From: Blastomussa wellsi
Taxonomy: Eukaryota; Cnidaria; Anthozoa; Scleractinia; Plerogyridae
Assembly: GCA_947652115.1 (NCBI GenBank)
Contig: OX393568.1
Span: 1,096,853 to 1,160,852 of the forward strand
Direction: 5' to 3'
DNA: 64,000 nucleotides
Position 1 is the stretch's first letter. Every line of letters starts with the position of its first letter. Positions 11,185 through 24,700 of the stretch are shown in pieces. The position numbers and the translations under genes were made by a program. The notes under the pieces were generated by a model. It was not told the DNA's origin, ran no database searches, and worked only from the letters and a program-made list of their open reading frames with translations.

Positions 11185-11889
11185 ATTTCGGTAGAATCAC
11201 CTTAAACTGTTAAATAAACACTATAAACAACGTTATGCAGTGAAGCTAGGTAAGCCTGAAATAACATTCCGTTATGGGTTATTGCTTGGATCCAGGTTTG
11301 TAAATTTTAATAACATGAAAGCAAATCGTTTGTCAAAGATTACAAAACTTCTATCAAACAGTGCAACCTCAATATCAAATATCTACAGCATGTGTATGAA
11401 TAGAAAGTGTCGGGGTGGAGGTGGTGCGGAAAAGAAATGTCGTGGAAGAGGAAATGCCAAACGTATGTCAGGAATAACTTATTTTGTCCTTCAAATACTA
11501 AACTTTAGTTTGAGTCATCTATCGTAATAATTACTCTATCGTTATAATTACTCTGTTCAATTTTCATTCCAATTTTATTTCTAATCCCGGCCGCCCTGGC
11601 CCAACAATTTTCATTTCTTTGCATAAGCCTACCATTAACATTGTTCACTTTGCTAGCACGTAATAACGATCAAAGCGACGGCTAATAACATCACTTGTTG
11701 AGAAAGACGGGGGAGTCGCCTTTCATCTGAGGCAGATGCATTTGAACAAGATTTCCAGATCACTTTCCCCACGCTTATCTCAAACAAAGATGTCATCATG
11801 CTTTGCAGGTGAGTTAACAATTGAAGTCCGTAAAAACTCAGTTAGTTTTCAGTTTTTATCACACGGATTTGGTGCTGTGAGGAAGAAAC

Positions 11890-13531
11890 ATGAAGTGGCT
11901 CTACGCTCTTGTTCTGTGTGGAGTGGTGTTCGCCGAGAATCCCCAAGGTAAGCTTGCTCCCTCTTTGAAAGGTTTTAGCTATCTTTGGATGAGGATATTT
12001 CAATCTTCGCCTTTTTGTACGACTACTAAATGAATCGAAAGTTATTCTTCGTCTGTGATTCTAACAGATGCATGCGAGTAACGGAATGAAACAAATCTGA
12101 GAAGTAGGTGACCATTTCATTGGCCCTTTTCGCCTATCATAGAGCCAGTCAATAGAAAGCTCGTTTGTTAATTCAGATAGACGTAAGCGTCTTAGGGCCT
12201 GTTTACATGGAGATAGGGTGACCCTCTCAGGAGGGTCACCCTTCTATAAGGGGCAAAAGATAGACCCCCTTTACATGCAAAAGTCTTGTCGCTAGGGCTG
12301 TCGCGATTATTGAATTTGGCGCAGAGGGAGACAACTGAATCTGACAGTAATCTGATCCCACAAAAGTTGACCCTTCTAGGAGGGTGACCCTGCCTCAAGT
12401 GTTTACATGGCAAAAAGTTGGCCCTACCAAGCAGATGGGGTGACCCTACCTCTAGGGTGACCCTACCTCTCATGTAAACCAAACCGGAAAATACAATAGG
12501 CAAGGGTTACCCTTCTAAGAGGGTGCCCCTCCTAGAAGGGTCACCCTATCTCCATGTAAACAGGCCCTTAGGGTATGTTCTGCAATCGACCATGAATTTC
12601 TTCGCATTGTTAAAAATATGTGCAGCCAACGAGACGATAGCCGTGTAGGTCTGCCCATGCACAGTATTTTGACAATGTGATGAAGGAATTTATGGTCGAT
12701 TACAGGACATACCCAACAAGCTCATGTCTATTTGTCTTTTACCATAGCCAAAATGATTATGCGAAGAAGTAAAAGTGTGAAAAAAAACTAAAATTCTAAA
12801 ACCAAATTAAAGTTCATACTACGTAGAGCAACTCAAAACCAAAATGTAGAAACATAATTTTAGCATCTAACCTTTATTCAGTTATGAAATTCTTGAAAAC
12901 CACATGAATTACTACAAAGTTCAGACCGACACATACACCCCTCTGTAGCAGACCCACTGAAACCCTACCCAGTGGATTATTTTCCCCTACCCAGCGGAAA
13001 TTTAGTCTTCTCAGTACCCAGTGAATATTTTGATTTTACCCAGTGACTGTGCGGTGTTACCCAGTGTATTTTGTTTGCAAAAAATAATAACAAATAAGCA
13101 AAATAAAATAGAAAACGAGCGGACCCGTCCCAGTGGAAAATTAGCCAACCCGGTGTCTTTTTTCCCGAAAACCCAGTGAGGATAAAGATTCCACTGGGTC
13201 TGTTACAAAGAGATGTTCATAGTGGCTCGGTTGAACTCGGCAAAAATAAACAGATTCCGTTCAACGAGTTTCCCTTCAAACTTTGCTGTTTTTCCATTCA
13301 CAGATTAATTCAATCCGGGGTTCATATTTATCCTGAAAACCATTTTTATGATTTCCCCTTTAAAGAAGTCCGTTTCGATGCAATTTGTTGCTTATTTCTG
13401 ATAACTAACCGCACTAAACTTCGCTCCGACGAAGGGCCAACGCTCGAAACGTCAGCAATTGAATCTCTTTACGGTGGCCAATTGACATTATCAACCCAGT
13501 TGATAGAACCAAATTATATTGTTATACTTCA

Positions 13532-13572
<41 letters not shown>

Positions 13573-16500
13573 CTATTCATAAGTTTACAACAACCGCGCG
13601 TTAATGACGTCGTACTACGTCATTTGTATGTCGATGCATTTGTCAACCGTAGGCATTAGGCCGATGAGCGCTCAAGAATTTCTGCAGTTATTGCAAAATT
13701 ATCCAACAATCTATCGATCAATGGATTGGTTGGTTGGTTGGTTGATTGGTTGGTTGGTCGATCGATCGATCGACCGATCGATTGACCGATCGATTGATTG
13801 ATTTTTTTTTATCTTTCACTTAAGAGAATATTGGCAATGAGGATCCGAATCTCTATGGAGACATGATATTAACGAATACTCAACGTATGGCGGTCGAGCT
13901 GGGTTTGGATCCAGATAATCCTTTTGGAAGATTTGCATTTTCCCGACGATGGCCTGGTGGTGTGATGGTTTATACCATTCACCCCTCTCTTGGTATGTTT
14001 AGTTCCTAGTCATCGATCTCCCGCTCATACTTTGCGCATGTTTTCATTTTCGCGCACTCGTTCTCAATGATCTTCTACGTTGATTTCTCTTTATCCCAAT
14101 CAAAGCATCGCAAAGCTCAAATATGTTGTATTCTTTTTCTCCAACCAAAGGACTACTAATACTACCTTAACTGTATAACGAACACGCTATAGTTTATCGT
14201 TCGATTGATTTACACTGCATAGTGCATAGGACCGGATGTACATTAACTACTTTGACTATTTCACCGGGTTTGTTGTCTTGAATAGCTCGTAATCGTCGGG
14301 CCATGTGGGCGATTAAAGAAGGAATGGAGGAATGGACGAAAAAATCTTGCATCCGCTTCAGGCAAAGGAAAGCTGAACCAGCGTTTGCATATTTTATTCC
14401 TGGCACAGGGTAAGCAAACTCTTGGAAGTCTTAAGAAGTGTCATAGTCATCTGCTTTTTGACATTCTTGGCCCAGACTGAAAGCACCGTAATCTGCCTTT
14501 GAAGAATTGGTCCTGCCTTTGCAACAGAGGTGCCAGAGGACATGTTATGACTTACATGAAACGAAACAGTTCTATTAAAGCGCCAAGGAGTATAATGATA
14601 TCAATATTCTTCTGATATGTTGAAATGTATATAGATTTCATGACGAAGACGACGGGAGATAGTCAACTCAATGAGTAACGTTATTTTGATTTTTGACAGG
14701 TGCAGCTCATACGTGGGAAGACTTGGACGCCGTCAAGATATCACTCTTGGACGGGGATGTTGGACAAAAGGAATAGCGGCTCATGAAATTGGTTAGTGTT
14801 AGAGATGATAATTTTTTTAGCAATTAGATTAAGAAATAAAAGCTTAAGAGCCGATATAGTTGATGTCAACATTTAGCTACAATATTTTTTTAAGCTCGGT
14901 AATTAGGTTAAGGGCCTTGGTGTTCTAATAAATATGATAAAAAATAGATGTGGCATTCGCTACCATATGTGCGGCTTATGCGCAAGCTCATAAACTAAGG
15001 TCCAACTTTATTATTCTTCAGGTCACGCTTTGGGCTTCTACCATGAACAGTCTCGCCCTGACAGGGACCGCTTCGTCACCATCTTGTGGAATAACATCAT
15101 TCCCAGTAAGCGAAACAATCACGTTTCTCTGTGTGATCCATCCTTTTTTTTTTAATTTTTTTTTAAATTTGCGAATGCGTTAGCACTAAACCGGTATACA
15201 ACCGTCCAAATATTGGGGTTTACCTCGATGTAAAACCTGTGACTTTTTTGTTGAGCTATTGTTTTTCTATGCTATATTGCTTTGAGTTCTTTGTTGCCTT
15301 GTTCAATCTTTTGTTTACGTCACTGGTGAGTTTCACAGGTTTTTACATCGAGGATGAGCCAAAAAAGGCTACTGCTCTTGCCCGAATCCTTTAATAGGGT
15401 TTTGCCAGAAAAATGTCGAAAATTTTCGAAACTGGGGGTGGGGGCGCAGTAGTTAAAATTGTAGTTATATTAGTTAAAATTGGCCAATTCTTACATTGCA
15501 CTGATTGATCAAATTTAGAAGAGAAGCACAATTTCAACAAGATTAATTTCAATACCCTTGGGACACCATATGAATACACTAGCGTGATGCATTACGGGCC
15601 CAAGGATTTCTCCAGGAATGGAAAACCAACAATTGTTGCAAAGGCGAAGGTATGTTACTATAGTTACACTTTTAATAAGCTCTTTTTGCTCAGTTATCTT
15701 CGTGTATGTGAAGACGTTACGATAGAAACAAACCACCATCAACGAAACAAATGTTTAATTCAAAATTTCCTATCATGTGATGTCATCATCATGCGCCACT
15801 GATGTCAACTTAGTACACCTCTGTTACATTTTTTTTAACCCAAAAAGCACAATGCATCGTCTTCGCCCGCACTTACATTCGGTTATTACTAGTACCACGG
15901 GAATCACGGGAATTCCATCAGTTTGAGCGTGATGCCAACAGACTTATCAAATGCAGTTTTAATTGAAAATTGCCGCTGACACCACAACCCGACAAATATA
16001 GGCTGCTGAACAACCTGTTGCAGGCTCTTGGTAGTTAAACAGGCTGCGTCACAAACTGGTAGGGAAGATCACATGAATGAATATTCTGCCAAATCAATAG
16101 TCAAGACCAATTCCGATATAATATATAGATCTAGCCAAGCCTAAAAGCGGAGCTCCATAGTTTTTGCTGATTCTAAACAGTTTAAGGAAATTATCTAAAT
16201 CAGTGAAAATTATTCTAGCGTACGCAACTCCTCAAGAACGATTTCGTTACCGAAAGCATCAGAATTGTCAACTCCAATCACATATATTCCGCCGAGGATG
16301 GCCATGAAAAACTACAAAATCCACCAAAAAACCGGACCTATGCCCGCGATACAATGGAAAACCATTACCTAGTCAGCGGTCAACTTCAAAAAACCATCTG
16401 ATCCCGATGGGTCGTAACCTGAGCCCGCGATACCTTATTTTGACAGCAATGCCTTGTCTTGGCAGCTGTCAATGGATCATACAAATTCGCTTTGAAAGTT

Positions 16501-17340
16501 CTTTACGGAAACAGACCTGGGTCATGCTATTTCCCGACACAAAACGCTGGTTGTCACCGGCACCTCGTTACCAGGCCTAATCCGCGCGTACATACGCTGG
16601 CGACCACCAGATATTTTTTCGGCTTGATGGGTTTACTAATTTCTATAGGTATGGACGCCCCCGAGGCTTGAGGGGTGTCACCGAGGCTTAGGGGAATAAA
16701 ACAAAAGATGTTGCATCGAGGCTTAGGGGTGAATAAATAATTTCTTTTGTTTTATTCCCCGAAGCCTCGTCGCCATGTTACAATTGTAATATATCCGAAT
16801 TTGTTTATTATACAATTATTGTGACAGCAATAGTTTTGGTACCGGAACGTGGGGGGGGGGTGTTTAACACTGCCACCACTGTATCCCTCTAGCTCACCCC
16901 TGCTTCACTGCCTATGCAAACTGTTGTAAAGCTGTACAATATAACCGCTGCTAATTTATCTTGCGCGCGTGATTTTTGTTTTACTTTTCAGGTTCGGGTT
17001 GGACCGCGGAATTTTGTCAGTCTTGGAGATGCGTATAAAATGAACAAGCTGTACCGAGGCGTTTGCAAACGAGGGTAATATCTACAGGCCTGAGGTAATG
17101 TATGGCATGGGAGATCGGAACGCCAAATATTAACAAATCCTGTGAAAAATGCAATTGAATAGTCTTTCGGAATGAAAATGTAAAACCATCAATTCTAGGG
17201 TCGTAATCTTAAACAAATTAATTATAAATATATATATATTAATTTACTTTTACCTCTACATTGACTTATCGACATTGATAATTGTTTTTTGCAGGTCGTT
17301 TGGAAATCAAACATTATATAAATATAGTCGGAAAGACTAG
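11890..17340 (+). CDS. Astacin-family zinc metalloendopeptidase, copy C (8 exons, about 261 aa)
   Basis: Second complete astacin gene, direct repeat of copy A about 11.2 kb downstream. Exons: 11890-11947, 13825-13992, 14286-14409, 14700-14791, 15022-15105, 15519-15649, 16992-17074, 17295-17340. Every exon has the same length as in A and all splice phases agree. Signal peptide, YGD prodomain motif, HEIGHALGFYHEQSRPDRD zinc site and the four family cysteines are present. Copy C looks closer to the family consensus than A: LGRGC, HEQS, and SVMHYGPKDFS at the Met-turn. Poly(A) signal AATAAA at 17372. Intron 1 carries a 373-bp MITE absent from A. The gene is convergent with the TRP-SPRY gene, whose stop is at 18989. 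Secretion and catalytic activity are inferred from motifs; the substrate is unknown. Confidence 0.88.
12195..12567. mobile_element. PIF/Harbinger-like MITE in astacin C intron 1
   Basis: 373 bp with TIRs of about 31 bp, GGGCCTGTTTACATGGAGAT at the left and its exact inverse at the right, flanked by the direct repeat TTA (12192-12194, 12568-12570). A TTA target duplication with GGG/GGC-starting TIRs is typical of PIF/Harbinger MITEs. The interior is full of AGGGTGACCC palindromic motifs. It is absent from copies A and B. Confidence 0.85.
12935..13215. mobile_element. MITE with CCCAGTG subterminal repeats, in astacin C intron 1
   Basis: Orthologous copy of the element at 1367-1649 at the same intron position, with a few substitutions including one in the right TIR (AGATGT for AGGTGT). 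It therefore predates the A/C duplication. Confidence 0.75.
13412..13580. repeat. Dispersed repeat R, astacin C intron 1
   Basis: Counterpart of 1845-2010 in copy C, nearly identical. Missing from the shortened intron of copy B. Confidence 0.75.
13713..13801. repeat. Tetranucleotide tract (GGTT/GATC) before astacin C exon 2
   Basis: About 90 bp of GGTT then CGATCGAT units ending about 20 bases from the exon 2 acceptor at 13824. Confidence 0.75.
16676..16770. repeat. Foldback repeat CGAGGCTTAGGGG in astacin C intron 6
   Basis: Counterpart of 5097-5190, with right arm TTTTATTCCCCGAAGCCTCG. Confidence 0.65.
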
Positions 17341-18988
17341 AATGTGATAAATGTAAACCAATTAAAAGCAGAATAAAAGCATTGTTAACTACATATTTGA
17401 GTTTCTTTGGAATTGTAATTCATAAAAGTGAGGTATTCGACAAGAAGCCGGGCAATATTTGCGCTTTGAGGCTGATCTATGCAAATAATCAATGGCTTCT
17501 TTCTTTTTCCGCTTCAAATTTGCACTCATGTCTAGAAATAAACGTAGTAACGAAATTTACAAATTTAACGATTTTAATTTACGGCCTTGCCAAACTTACA
17601 CATTTTACGATTTTGTTTTGTTACAGCTTGCATATTTTAATGATTTTTCTAACGACCTTGCAAAAATTACTTCGCAACGATTATTCGTTACTTCGCTTTA
17701 CGTAGTTTTCAAAAGCTGCCCCCCTTTGTCATGCTAACTACAACACGTCGGTAGAGAGGCGCTGCGGATTTTACAAAATTTGCGAAAACTGTGGATTTTA
17801 CAAATTTAAATATTTGAACAATTTTGTGTTAACGCAATTTTCGTAACTGCGTCGTTCATTTCTGGGTCCAAATCATCTTTTCACTAAATGGACGTACCGC
17901 TCCGATCCAAGCGTTCCAGAAACGCCTGACGAACCTTGAAACGTTAACTCCTCTTTGCAGCTGCCTCAATTTTCGAAGATCTTTCCTAGTCAGTTTTGTA
18001 AACAGTGTTCTTTTTTGACAATTGAACATGGAAACTTTGATAATCAAAAACTCTTAGGGCACTTTTTCGATTTTTTTTTTTCGAGTTCTTTTACCTTCGA
18101 CAGGGTTTTCTTAAACAGCGAGCGAAACAAAAAGTGTAAGAACCTACAGCCACTCCAGGATTATGCTTTCTTAAGAAATAAAGCAATTTTTTTTAATCGA
18201 AATTTATTCAACGCATTGCCCTGTACAGCTGCATAAATTCCTTTTTTACAGTATTGCATACGTTGCATTGGATTTCTAATATATAGCTAGTTTCCACAAT
18301 GTCGCCGAACGTGCTTTATATGTGGACATGAATTTCCCTCAAAGTCATTTCATCCTTATATACACTGAACGGTAGTGTGCAATTAGAGCATAACAACTAA
18401 CTTGGCGGAACAATATTTTCTTAACAAAAAAGGAAACTTCCGAGGTCATCCCTGCCAGGGGATGTTGCGTGATTAATATTTACCATCTAGCTAAGATTAA
18501 AAGGATATAAAATACAATAAAACTGTAAACTGTAATTCAGACTGAGATAAACCAATCAGTTTCAAAACAAACCCTCCTACGCAAATTAGACTCATTCGGA
18601 TTCCATTCCTCATTTCTAAAAAAACCGACAATGATGATATGATAATATGGTAATCGCACTTAGGACATTTTGGGTATATTTGAATAGCATAAAAAAAGTT
18701 CAAATCCTTCTTCGAAACTCCAAATGGAGGCAAGTAGTCGCGAGTTAAACTTGCAAACAGGTTTGGGGTAGACCCGTCGCAATTTTACTTGCATGCAAAT
18801 GAAAGGGGTCCAACGCGTTCAAAATGGAACGAATGACGTATGATTAACTTGGGGTAAGTTGAGTTGGCTGGCCAAACGTACGCCGATCTATGTGAACACG
18901 AGTCATCACGTGACCAGTCCTAAAACGTGTTCACGCTAGTAGTTGTCTATTGAGTTCAATTAGCTATAGTACTAGACCCAGGTTAATT
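17341..18988. other. Intergenic region between convergent astacin C and TRP-SPRY genes
   Basis: Holds the astacin C poly(A) signal (17372), the AT-rich tandem repeat (about 17545-17710) and flank homologous to copy A up to about 18305, where the duplication ends. No gene is seen from 18306 to 18988. Confidence 0.55.
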
Positions 18989-21758
18989 TTATAACGTGGT
19001 ATCTTCGGAGCCATTCAGCTTGTCCAAAATAGCCTTCAGCGTCTTGTTGTTTTCTTCCATACATTCCTTCATTCGTTTAACTTCTTGACAAACATCTGCA
19101 AGGCTAGTTTTCAGCTCTTGGTGCTCTTGGTAAATATTTGCTAAGCTTGTTTGTAAATCTCGTTGATATTCTTCGTCTTTTTCTGCACACATCTAGAACC
19201 AATAAACATGAAGAAAGCAGTGTCACCTCAACTGTTAGGCTCGATTTCCGCCGCTCTCTCAAGTCCGGTCTTCGTTCCTCCCGAACCCCAGCCAGTAATC
19301 GAGCCTTTGTGGTTGTTGGTTTAAAGCTAAAGGCCCTGGTCAGCCACACCTTTATTTACTTGGTCACTTACCTTGGTCATCACGGAGCATCCTTTATCCA
19401 TCATGCCGATGTATGGGAAGAGTCCCTGACTACTTGGATCGTAATGAGCAAAGAGTTTGTCTTCTTGCCCTTCGGGGGTAATTCTCTTGTTGTTAAGCGT
19501 GAAGACCACTGGGACTCGAACTTTGGTGTTGGTGATTTTCTTGACCTCTTTAAACATGACTGTACAGCGAATCAAATCCCCTCGAAAAGCCATAGCGTAG
19601 CCTATGTAGAGAAGCTGTTAATCATGCTTTTGTATTAATACGCACAATGCAAAAAATCTGAAAGATTATTATTCTTTCTGGAACTAGAGTAGTTTTATTT
19701 CTTTATTCTTACGTGGGGCAAATTAATACTGACCTAACAATACTCCCTAAGCAACAAGCATAATATGTATAGTCCAACTTCCCCGGTCAACTAACTGTCC
19801 ATGATATGTCAGCCGCCAGCTCTCTAGCTAGTCAGAAAGACAAGGATATTTGATCCCATATAAAATAATAGTTTCCTAAGGAAGAAAAGCGCCAAAGAGG
19901 AGATACTGAACCAAATATGAACAAGGATTACTGAAACACGTTGGGAGATTAAGTACCTTTATCATAATACCTTTTGTTTCTTTTCCCGTGGGACTTCCAT
20001 CAAAGACTTTTCCCTGATCTATATGGTATCCCACAGTTCCATCTCGCCAGCCAGGCATTAACGATTTGCTATAGGATTCCATCACCAACCCAATTCCCAG
20101 TCTCCTCATTATTCCTGATTCCAAAATCAAAACCTAGAATAATAATGTGAAAATAATTATTCGGCCGCCTTATCGCGCTAATAAATGTCCAAGATTACAT
20201 AATAAAAGAAATATTCAGCGGATTTAAATAGAAAAATCAGTCGTGATTATTCTAAACCCAGCCGATCAACAACATTGTCGTAGATCAATTTTAGCAAGTG
20301 ATATTCGTTCGCGTTTCCCATTTGACAGATCGATTTTTTTTTACTCCTAATTGTTTAATATAAAGTGAGAAAACTGCATGCATCTAGGCCGAAAATTGTT
20401 GTCATATTACTCAAGGTGGTGCTCTGGTCGTTGTTAGCATGTTGGACGTAAGATGGTTAAAGACCCTGGACATAGCGTTTCCTGTTGCGTCCTTACCCGG
20501 GACACTTAGTTCCACAATGCCTACTCAGGGGTTTACTGTGTGACCAAGAAAACCGTGAAAATCTGAAATATTTCAGGAATGTTGATTGTGTAGTGACGAA
20601 TCACAATTTTAAAATTCCAGGACACGCGCACAAATCTCAAAAGCACCAAGTGATTACCGTTGTCATTTGCGGTTTAGTTTTCTCACACCTGATTGGCTTT
20701 TTCGATGCAACACAATGACATTCTATAAACATTCCTCGTGTTCACAGTTTTCGTAGTTCCACAGTAAATCTGTAGTGATGCATTGTTAGGGAAACCCAAG
20801 AACACCCAGGGGGAGAGGGGATCTGGGAAGGATTGGCATCGTATCCAGAACTGATACAACTCGTCGCGTTATGGTTTTAACCTGCAAAACTGATGGCTGT
20901 CTATGGTTCGCGGGACAATACTTATTTTAATATTTCGTTTAGGGTGATTGGTGAGAGTAGTTCAGAAAACAACTGTTGTTGATGACTGACGTTTCGATAA
21001 CCTGAGCGGAAGTCAAAATTTTGATGTTATTAATCTGGCCCTTTGAAACTGATCGGTCTGTAGGACTCGTCAAAAAACAGTCATTGTTCTTTTCACTTGA
21101 GTCGGAATCCCTTTAGTAGAACTTTTCCCATCCGGACGAGATCACACGATACAAACTGCTGTGACTCATGGGCTTAAGCTATTTACTAATAATGTTTACC
21201 TCATAATGAGGGAATTCCGGACACAATGGATGGCTATATCTTGCACCGAACACCCATTTATCTGGATCCGCCTCAGTCTTGTAATCGTCAACTCCTTCAC
21301 AAGTCAAAACATTTCCGTTTACGTTTAAACCACTAACCACATCCCATGCCTAGAAGAAAACAATGCTGACGTAGTTAATTTGCAATGTAAATTTAATCTT
21401 ACAATTTTATTTCTCCGCTGTCTCCTTAGTTTAAGCTTTGATTGGTAGTATTTCATCACATTTCCACAAACACCTCGAATTACCCCAAAATATACCCTGC
21501 TGTGCTAATGAAACGTTTTCTCTCTTCTTTAATATATTCCTTCATGGAGCTTCGTCGAAGTTTTACAAGAACCAAGGAAAAAGGTGTGGAAATTCGTTTT
21601 CATTAATTTTGCAAATTTCTGTATAATTTTAACCTGTGAGTCAGTTCCTCGGAAACTTTGATCACAGCTCTGCATTTTGACGGTTCTTGAAAGAATCTGA
21701 CTGAGCATCCGTCTGTTCTTCTCTGTTTCTAGATATACTTCGTCGAGTTTCTTTTCAT
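18989..21758 (-). other. Coiled coil plus SPRY domain exons of the TRP gene
   Basis: Exon 21758-21634 encodes a charged helix ([20 protein letters not shown]). The next three exons give a SPRY domain: [15 protein letters not shown], then [74 protein letters not shown] and LFPYIGM. The order (EV.I.. IGIGL ... GW..GTVGYH.D.G..F ... GD.I.C ... VVFT.N ... L.P.IGM) is the SPRY fold signature, a protein-interaction module. The final exon 19192-18989 is a 67-residue coiled coil ending GSEDTTL. All exons join to the channel exons in phase, so the domain belongs to the same predicted protein. Confidence 0.85.
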
Positions 21759-24700
21759 CTGTAAAAAGGAGAGAGAAAAAGAATGCCATTTTTATTGAGA
21801 CATTCAATATTGATTAAGTCTCCATCTAACTTAATTAAGTTTTATACGATGTTCCACGTACTATTATAATAGCGTATCACGTGGTCGAAACAGGGAAAAC
21901 TCAATAGAATGATAAATGATTGTTGTTTTTTTTTTTTTGCTAATTCAGTTTATATAAGGTAGTAAATCCTTAATTATTATACTTTTACCTATCACTGGAA
22001 ACAAATTTCCGTGCTTTGCAAAATATTTTGCCTCAAGGTGTTGAAAGAGCGTCTTGACTAAAAAGATGGATAAAGAAAGCTTAATTGCAGCAAGGTATTA
22101 GTAAATAGTTACATAAACTGCTACTTTCAGAATTGAAAGGATTACCAGCTTTACTCTGACGGCTTGGGGTCGAGCGCTTTTTTTCCCTTTCTTTTCTCTC
22201 CTTCTTTTTATTCCAGAAATGTCGCGGCAACAGTAAAAACTCTGATATGATGTTAAGAGGCGCATGTATTGGATTGTAGGATTCATACGTCTGGATTGTA
22301 ACAGCTTTTTTGTATGCCCATTCCTTCAGCGAGTTGTTCTTATAAAAGAAAAGAAAGCATAGAAGGAACTAAGGATTTGGAATTACTCGTTCACATATTG
22401 ACCTAACCAATATTTGGCTTAAGCGGTTATGTTGCGGGGCGGGTTACGCGCTGGACTTCGGATCGGATGCTCCGAGTTCGAGCCTTGGCCGGGGTTCTGC
22501 TTTGTATTCTTGGATAAGACACTTTACTTTCATCCAGGAGTATAAATTGGTCACATGTTCGTATCGAAAAAATAATGCTGGGGGTAACCCTTACATATGG
22601 CAACATCCGATCCAGAGGGGAGTAGAAATACAGTTTATGCGCGACGTATTTTGGTCTCATGTTTTTGTTTGCCATGCACTCACAGTGACACCGAACATAC
22701 TGTGTCAGGATGCGTTCTTTTACCCAAATGAATGAAAATATTTGATATTAAAACATTTACAGATGTTTTTGAATGTTGCTTGGAAAATTTTATCCGTTCC
22801 TTTTTGCCAGCACATGATCCATAAGTTTTCCCAGCCAGAAGTTGAAACAAATAACAAAGGCGTGGAAATGTCAATGAAATCGTTAAAATGCGCTCTTCTC
22901 AACGGGACTCAAGCCATCGTGGAGAATTTTCTTCACCAATCGGTTGATTTTCGTTCCAGCCAGCTCAAAAAGACTATTTTTTCAGTGAGGACTCCCAAAC
23001 GAAAATATGTACTGAATTTTTTTTCCAGTCAGTAACATGTCCGCTGGGGAACAGAATAAAGTGAGGAACATATTCGTTAGGTTCCCTGCACGCAGAGGTG
23101 AAGTTGAGGATTACGTTTTGCCACCACAGAGGACAATATGAAACCAGAAATAAACCGAAAACTTACTTTCACTCGCTTGTAAGTGTTGGATAACAAGGCT
23201 ATCAGCATATTGACGAGAAGAATGACTCCAATGAAAAGGAACACAGCGTAGAACGTCTTAGCAAGGGTCACGGAATGAGAATCGATAGAGTTGAAAGGAT
23301 TGAAGTCTTGGTCTACCTCCAACAGAGACCAACTGAGGTGGGTAAGAATCTCCCACCAACTGAAAAATGCCATCAACAATAAGTAAAACCAGAAATATGA
23401 TACTACTTCATAAATAAATAAATATAATTCTTTTAAATTATTTTCAATCTTCCATGATTGCCGAGCCCGTAAGATTTATTGACCCTGTTTTTACCACAAG
23501 TAACAAATCAAGTATTCTTACCAGGATGGTCCGGATGTTTTACAGGCTCTGAAATCGATCAAACAAGTGTGGTTAACTATCCGAGATTTAGGAGTTGATT
23601 TTACTAACTACTTATTAAGGGAGAGTGAGGTCTTTGCCGAAAAATCTCAAACTGAAGCCTTGCCGTATTGACCGGGCGATAACGAGGTCAATATATCAAG
23701 GTCGAAGTTTGAGATTTTCCCAGGCGTAAAGATTGAACGTTCGAGGTTAGCAAGTATTTCATTATATGGCTTTAAAACAAGCAGCAAAAAGCTGATTTCA
23801 CATCTGGTTTTGTGCGCGTTTATCAGTTTATTCATTTTTAAACCACAAAAGTTAGTTTTCTCTTAATTAGTTAAAGGTAAATGGAACAAATACTTGGATT
23901 AGCCACCACTGTAAACCGGAGAGCATGTCAGTTTCGTATTCGTAATCGGCCCGAGGGCAATTCGAGAGAATAATGCCCTAGAAATTAGCCAATCAGAGTG
24001 CTCTTTGTATCCGGTACAAGCACTATATTGACCTTTATTGCACCTCTCTAAAACACGCGATAGCATTCTCAAGTCAACGATTACTTTTTCATCAACCCAG
24101 GGCCGGGTTGCTCAAAGCTGGGTAAAGAGGTTAATGCGAAATTTGAATTCAGATGTGGAAAGTTAAAAAGCGCAATCAGTTTAATTCTTTTTGCTTCCAG
24201 TGATGATTGGATGCTCTGATAAAAAAAAGAAAGAGAAAATTGTCCGAGAGAATGCTTTTGAACAACAGAAAAAGATACAAAAAAAGATACCCGGATTAAA
24301 ACTTAACCCCGGGTTAACGCTAATCGGCCGTCGAACAACTGGACCCAGCAGGTGTATATGCTGGGGATAAACTTGTCATTTAAAATACCACTAGTCGCCC
24401 CATGCTACGGAAACCGGGATAGCCTCCGGCCTGATCGGCCACTATACTCGAACGCAGAAAGAAGTCGAGCTGGGTGCACTCAATAATTATGATTGTAATA
24501 TGATGCTTATTAAGTTAAACAACTTATTGTACTTACAGGTTACTTTGCATGGTACCATTTGCATGAAACGATTGCTCTGCCATATATATTTTAGTTATAG
24601 CGACAGAAAAGGCCAAAACAGCTGCTGCGAACTGCCACATTATGGAGAATACATCCTGCAGAATATTGAACAAGGCAATCTGGATTGTGCCAACGCCTTT

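Noticed and set aside
12192..12503. 103-codon minus-strand open frame
   Set aside because: Lies entirely inside the non-autonomous Harbinger-like MITE; reflects its palindromic repeats.
13604..13801. Open frame ending in DRSID repeats
   Set aside because: Produced by the CGAT tetranucleotide tract in astacin C intron 1.
22680..23035. Overlapping open frames in both directions between TRP exons
   Set aside because: No match to TRP or other families, and the flanking TRP exons join in phase without them.
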